Origin: an uncultured Aeromonadales bacterium
GTDB taxonomy: Bacteria; Pseudomonadota; Gammaproteobacteria; Enterobacterales; Succinivibrionaceae
DNA: 9,458 bases
Direction: 5' to 3'
Assembly (NCBI GenBank): GCA_902796095.1
Contig: CADBNP010000112.1
Span: 1 to 9,458 of the forward strand
The position numbers and the translations under genes are program-made. The notes under the pieces are model-generated. The model was not told the origin of the DNA, ran no database searches, and worked only from the letters and a program-made list of their open reading frames with translations. Every line of letters starts with the position of its first letter. The first letter of the stretch is position 1. Below are positions 7,071 through 9,458 of this stretch, one piece after another.

Positions 7071-7835
7071 CTATTCCTTTTTATTCTCTTTAACTTCAAA
7101 AACTTCAAACTTAAACTTTTCGTCCTCAAGGCGGATATGCAGATGCTTGTTGTGAAGTTCCTCATCGATCGCATCTCCAGTCTTGAAGACTCCTCCTATG
7201 GATATGAGCTCGGGATCATACTGCAGGCAGACGATATGAGCGTTCACATTGCCGTGGGCACCGGCCACCGCCCTGCCCCTCAGAGCGCCGAGTATGATAA
7301 TGTCGTTGTCGGCAAACACCTTGGCACCGTTGCTGACATCACCTCTGATAAGCAGCGAAGCATGATCCGCCCTGACCTCACAGCCGGATCTGACATTGCC
7401 CATCACAAACTTGGTTTCACCGGAACACTGAGCGTTTCCGGCAGCATGCTGAGACTGCTCCGTTTCCTGTTTCTTAGCAGCCTTCAATGCTTCGGGATTC
7501 GGCTGCGGCAGCTGAGCCTGGGGAATATCTCTCGCACCGAGCGCATTGAACACCGGCAGGCCGGCATTGAAAATTCTGATCTTGATGTCGTTCTTCGATA
7601 CTCCGGAAAAACCCACCAGAATGAAATTGTACTTATCTGTAATCTTTTTTATTTCTGCAACATCGGGAATGTCATCGACACCCTCAATATTGATAATCAG
7701 CGGTGAATTGTAAAAATAACTCTTGTAGGCAGTCGTTTTGTCTATCAGCACCTGTTCAATTGCACCAAGGCTCGGATCCTTCAAGAAAAGGCAGGTAAAA
7801 GGAAGAGTCTGACTTCTTATTTCGTTACCTGACAT
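7071..7835 (-). CDS. minC: MinC, FtsZ-polymerisation inhibitor of the Min system
   Basis: The product has 254 residues, against about 231 in E. coli; the difference is mostly a longer linker. The N-terminal domain (about 8-105) antagonises FtsZ. A polar Gln/Ala/Lys-rich linker (about 106-142) joins it to the C-terminal right-handed beta-helix (about 143-218), recognised by VRSG (148-151), LLIRGDVSNGAKVFADNDI and RGRAVAGAHG (187-196), which dimerises and binds MinD. The known MinD-binding motif RSGQ reads RSGC here (149-152; the codon is TGT). A charged tail follows (219-254). The start is set by a strong AGGGGG five bases upstream. It is the first gene of minCDE and has a good promoter about 85 bases upstream. 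Confidence 0.97.
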   Translation of the reverse strand: MSGNEIRSQTLPFTCLFLKDPSLGAIEQVLIDKTTAYKSYFYNSPLIINIEGVDDIPDVAEIKKITDKYNFILVGFSGVSKNDIKIRIFNAGLPVFNALGARDIPQAQLPQPNPEALKAAKKQETEQSQHAAGNAQCSGETKFVMGNVRSGCEVRADHASLLIRGDVSNGAKVFADNDIIILGALRGRAVAGAHGNVNAHIVCLQYDPELISIGGVFKTGDAIDEELHNKHLHIRLEDEKFKFEVFEVKENKKE

Positions 7836-7840
7836 TGTTA

Positions 7841-7846
7841 CCCCCT
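7841..7846 (-). promoter_or_regulatory. Strong ribosome binding site of minC
   Basis: AGGGGG on the minus strand lies five bases before the minC ATG. It fixes the start at 7835 and contrasts with the much weaker sites of macA, ycgL and the outer-membrane factor gene. Confidence 0.85.
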
Positions 7847-7873
7847 AAAAATGCTGTTACAGTGCCATACGCT

Positions 7874-7890
7874 CTGATGTATACCATCAG
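7874..7890. repeat. Short perfect inverted repeat in the minC leader
   Basis: CTGATG (7874-7879) and CATCAG (7885-7890) form a perfect 6-base-pair dyad around a 5-base centre; the inner GTATAC is itself palindromic. It lies in the transcribed leader, about 20-35 bases after the predicted start, so it could be a small RNA hairpin or an operator. It is not followed by a T run on the minus strand, so it is not a terminator. Confidence 0.4.
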
Positions 7891-7917
7891 CAAAAACATT
7901 CAGCGCACCGCACCGGT

Positions 7918-7945
7918 ATTATAGCAAATGGTCAATTTTTGCAAA
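7918..7945 (-). promoter_or_regulatory. Sigma70-type promoter of minCDE with extended -10
   Basis: On the minus strand a perfect -10, TATAAT (7923-7918), is preceded by TGC, giving the extended -10 form TGnTATAAT. A -35-like TTTGCA (7945-7940; 4 of 6 to consensus) lies 16 bases upstream. Transcription should begin near 7911, leaving a leader of about 75 bases before minC. Extended -10 promoters need less of a -35, which fits the imperfect hexamer. The start point is inferred from spacing. Confidence 0.75.
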
Positions 7946-8106
7946 AGATCCGAGGATGCTTTTAGCACCTGCTATCTGACTGCCTTCTGACCTGAAATGC
8001 GACTGAACTTAAGAGCGGCATAACCGCAGGAAATACTATGATTAAAGAGTCCGGTAAAAAACGGGAAGCAGATCGCAAAAAAACTTTTTTTCACGGCAGA
8101 CAGCGT

Positions 8107-8112
8107 TATAAT
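8107..8112 (+). promoter_or_regulatory. Candidate -10 element upstream of cstA
   Basis: A perfect TATAAT lies on the plus strand, with an A7-C-T7 tract (8077-8091) at the -35 position but no TTGACA-like hexamer (TTTTTT at 16 bases). Transcription from it would start near 8119 and give a leader of about 57 bases. A second AT-rich stretch, TTAATAATT (8151-8159), is an alternative -10 closer to the gene. Which one is used cannot be decided from sequence. Confidence 0.4.
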
Positions 8113-8123
8113 AAACACACTTT

Positions 8124-8139
8124 TGTGACTTGTTTCACT
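8124..8139. promoter_or_regulatory. CRP (cAMP receptor protein) binding site upstream of cstA
   Basis: TGTGACTTGTTTCACT matches the consensus TGTGA-N6-TCACA at 9 of 10 core positions, and it is flanked by T-rich sequence on both sides. E. coli cstA is known to need cAMP-CRP, so a site here fits the gene. Its centre (8131.5) lies about 44 bases before the cstA ATG. Confidence 0.72.
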
Positions 8140-8175
8140 TTTTGTATTTCTTAATAATTCGGACAGAGCAGAATC

Positions 8176-9458
8176 ATGAGCGGCAGTTTACTTCTTCTCA
8201 TTACGATTGTTTATTTCACAGGATTTTATTTCCTGTACGGAAAATTTCTAACGAAGGTTTTCGGTATTGATCCATCCCGCCCTACACCGGCTCAGACCAT
8301 GAAGGACGGAGTTGATTATGCACCTACCCGTCCTGCAGTGCTTTTCGGACACCACTTCGCATCAATTGCAGGAGCAGGACCAATACTCGGACCGATATTC
8401 GCGGCAGAGCTTGGATGGATCCCCGCTCTTCTGTGGATTTTCTTCGGTTGCATCTTCATCGGAGGTCTTCATGACTTCGCGGCATTGTTTCTTTCAGTGC
8501 GCAATGAAGGAAAGTCGATTTCCTATGTAATCGAAAAGCTGATCGGATACACGGGCAGAATAATATTCTCCATTTTCTGCTGGTCGGCTCTGGTTCTGGT
8601 GGTGGCAATGTTCGGCATCATGATAGCCGAAATCTTCATAGCCACGCCTTCCGCCGCAACAGCATCGCTGATCTTCATCATGCTAGCCCCGATCTACGGA
8701 TTCTTCGTAAACAAAGGCATTCTGAATGTTCTGACGGCATCACTGATTTTTGTTCCTCTTACATTTCTTACGGTGTATGTCGGAATACTCTTCCCTGCAG
8801 ATCTGGCTGTCATAGGTTCGCATCTGGGACTTGCCCTTGATCATAATACCTGCCGGATGATCTGGCTCTGCGTTCTAGGCATTTACGTTTTCATTGCATC
8901 GGTCACTCCTGTTCAGTGGCTGCTGCAGCCAAGGGATTTTCTCAATTCCTTTCTGCTTTACGCCATGCTGATTATCGGACTGCTGGGAATACTGGTTTAT
9001 GATCCGCAAATCACCCAGGGCGGTTTTTACGGTCTTACGGTACATCTTCCTTCAGGTGTGGATAAGAACGTCATTCCGACTCTCTTCATAGTAATCGCCT
9101 GCGGAGCATGCTCGGGATTCCATTCCCTTGTAGCCTCCGGCACCACGTCAAAGCAGGTGGCAAACGAGGGACATATCAGGCTTATCGGCTACGGCGGAAT
9201 GCTGCTCGAAGGTGTTCTTGGAGTTATTTCTCTGATCTCCGTGATATATCTGAGCGGAAGCGATTTCACCACTGCAGTGGCAAAACCTCAGCTTGCCTTT
9301 GCCCAGGGTATCGCCACCTTCTCATCCGCCATCGGTCTTCCTGCCGCTACCATAGCACCATTTATTTCACTGGTTCTTGCCGCGTTCATGATGACAACTC
9401 TGGATACTGCCACAAGACTGGGAAGATTCGTATGGCAGGAAATTGTCAGCGGTCATAC
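8176..9458 (+). CDS. cstA: CstA-family carbon starvation transporter, N-terminal part (runs off right edge)
   Basis: The frame is open from ATG 8176 to the edge: 427 residues of a very hydrophobic, multi-pass inner-membrane protein. The CstA signatures are present: DYAPTRPAVLFGHHFASIAG (47-66) followed by AGPILGP, then GGLHDFAALFLSVRNEGKSI (96-115), and ACGACSGFHSLVASGTTSKQ (308-327). The length before the edge and the layout fit the shorter CstA type of about 480 residues as well as the 700-residue E. coli type, so the size class is open. Family members have been linked to peptide uptake and, in E. coli, to pyruvate uptake during carbon limitation; the substrate here is inferred. The ribosome binding site is weak (GGACAGAG about 8-15 bases upstream). 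A CRP-type site upstream predicts control by carbon status. It is transcribed away from minCDE. Confidence 0.95.
   Translation, partial: MSGSLLLLITIVYFTGFYFLYGKFLTKVFGIDPSRPTPAQTMKDGVDYAPTRPAVLFGHHFASIAGAGPILGPIFAAELGWIPALLWIFFGCIFIGGLHDFAALFLSVRNEGKSISYVIEKLIGYTGRIIFSIFCWSALVLVVAMFGIMIAEIFIATPSAATASLIFIMLAPIYGFFVNKGILNVLTASLIFVPLTFLTVYVGILFPADLAVIGSHLGLALDHNTCRMIWLCVLGIYVFIASVTPVQWLLQPRDFLNSFLLYAMLIIGLLGILVYDPQITQGGFYGLTVHLPSGVDKNVIPTLFIVIACGACSGFHSLVASGTTSKQVANEGHIRLIGYGGMLLEGVLGVISLISVIYLSGSDFTTAVAKPQLAFAQGIATFSSAIGLPAATIAPFISLVLAAFMMTTLDTATRLGRFVWQEIVSGH

Larger units (their letters stand above)
7836..8175. other. Divergent intergenic region between minC and cstA
   Basis: These 340 bases hold the control regions of two divergent genes. 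The left part contains the minC ribosome binding site, leader dyad and promoter. The right part contains a small GCGG/CCGC hairpin (8015-8027), an A7-C-T7 symmetric tract (8077-8091), a TATAAT, a CRP-type site, and the cstA start. About 7950-8075 shows no recognisable site apart from short dyads. No conserved gene was recognised; one 38-codon frame at 8038-8154 has a ribosome binding site and is discussed under findings. Confidence 0.7.

Noticed and set aside
7137..7706. Plus-strand open frame (189 codons) opposite minC
   Set aside because: Its coding pattern is explained by minC on the other strand, and its product resembles no family.
7825..7899. 24-residue frame in the minC leader overlapping the minC start
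   Set aside because: It has no Shine-Dalgarno, is too short to judge, and the strong AGGGGG belongs to minC.

Overview
The window looks like chromosomal DNA from a gammaproteobacterium. It carries a complete min division-site operon with a YcgL-family gene beside it, a MacA-MacB-type efflux operon followed by a YbjD-like OLD-family nuclease, and a CstA-type carbon-starvation transporter preceded by a near-consensus CRP site. From memory of E. coli, ybjD lies next to macAB and ycgL lies near minCDE, so both clusters fit this group. Moderate GC, frequent AGA/GGA codons and diverged Min proteins would suit a host-associated relative such as the Succinivibrionaceae. That family guess is inference only. 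No insertion sequence, CRISPR array, tRNA, rRNA or phage gene was seen.

Layout: everything from position 1 to 7835 reads on the minus strand, and one gene reads on the plus strand at the right edge. Reading leftward from the divergent intergenic region (7836-8175), the order is minC-minD-minE (7835-5935), a Rho-independent terminator (5861-5902), ycgL (5767-5462), an orphan RelB/DinJ-type antitoxin (5404-5114), then macA-macB-outer-membrane factor-ybjD (5019 to beyond position 1). In the last group macA/macB and OMF/ybjD each overlap by an ATGA, and only 9 bases separate macB from the OMF gene. cstA starts at 8176 and leaves the window at the right edge. Both edge genes are cut by the window, not broken.

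Function: MinC and MinD form the division inhibitor and MinE drives their oscillation, so that the Z ring forms at mid-cell. MacA (periplasmic adaptor), MacB (ABC transporter) and the NodT/TolC-like lipoprotein supply every part of a tripartite export pump. A YbjD-like ATPase/nuclease is joined to this operon. CstA is a multi-pass carrier of the family linked to pyruvate or peptide uptake in carbon starvation.

Most of the window is ordinary housekeeping and efflux genes. The points most worth a second look are: the MinD-contact motif of MinC reads RSGC instead of RSGQ while the MinE contact helix has also diverged; an antitoxin has no toxin beside it and sits upstream of the pump operon; the OLD-family nuclease appears translationally coupled to the pump; and the cstA upstream region holds a CRP site at an awkward distance from the candidate -10 elements. 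I found no convincing, entirely new system.
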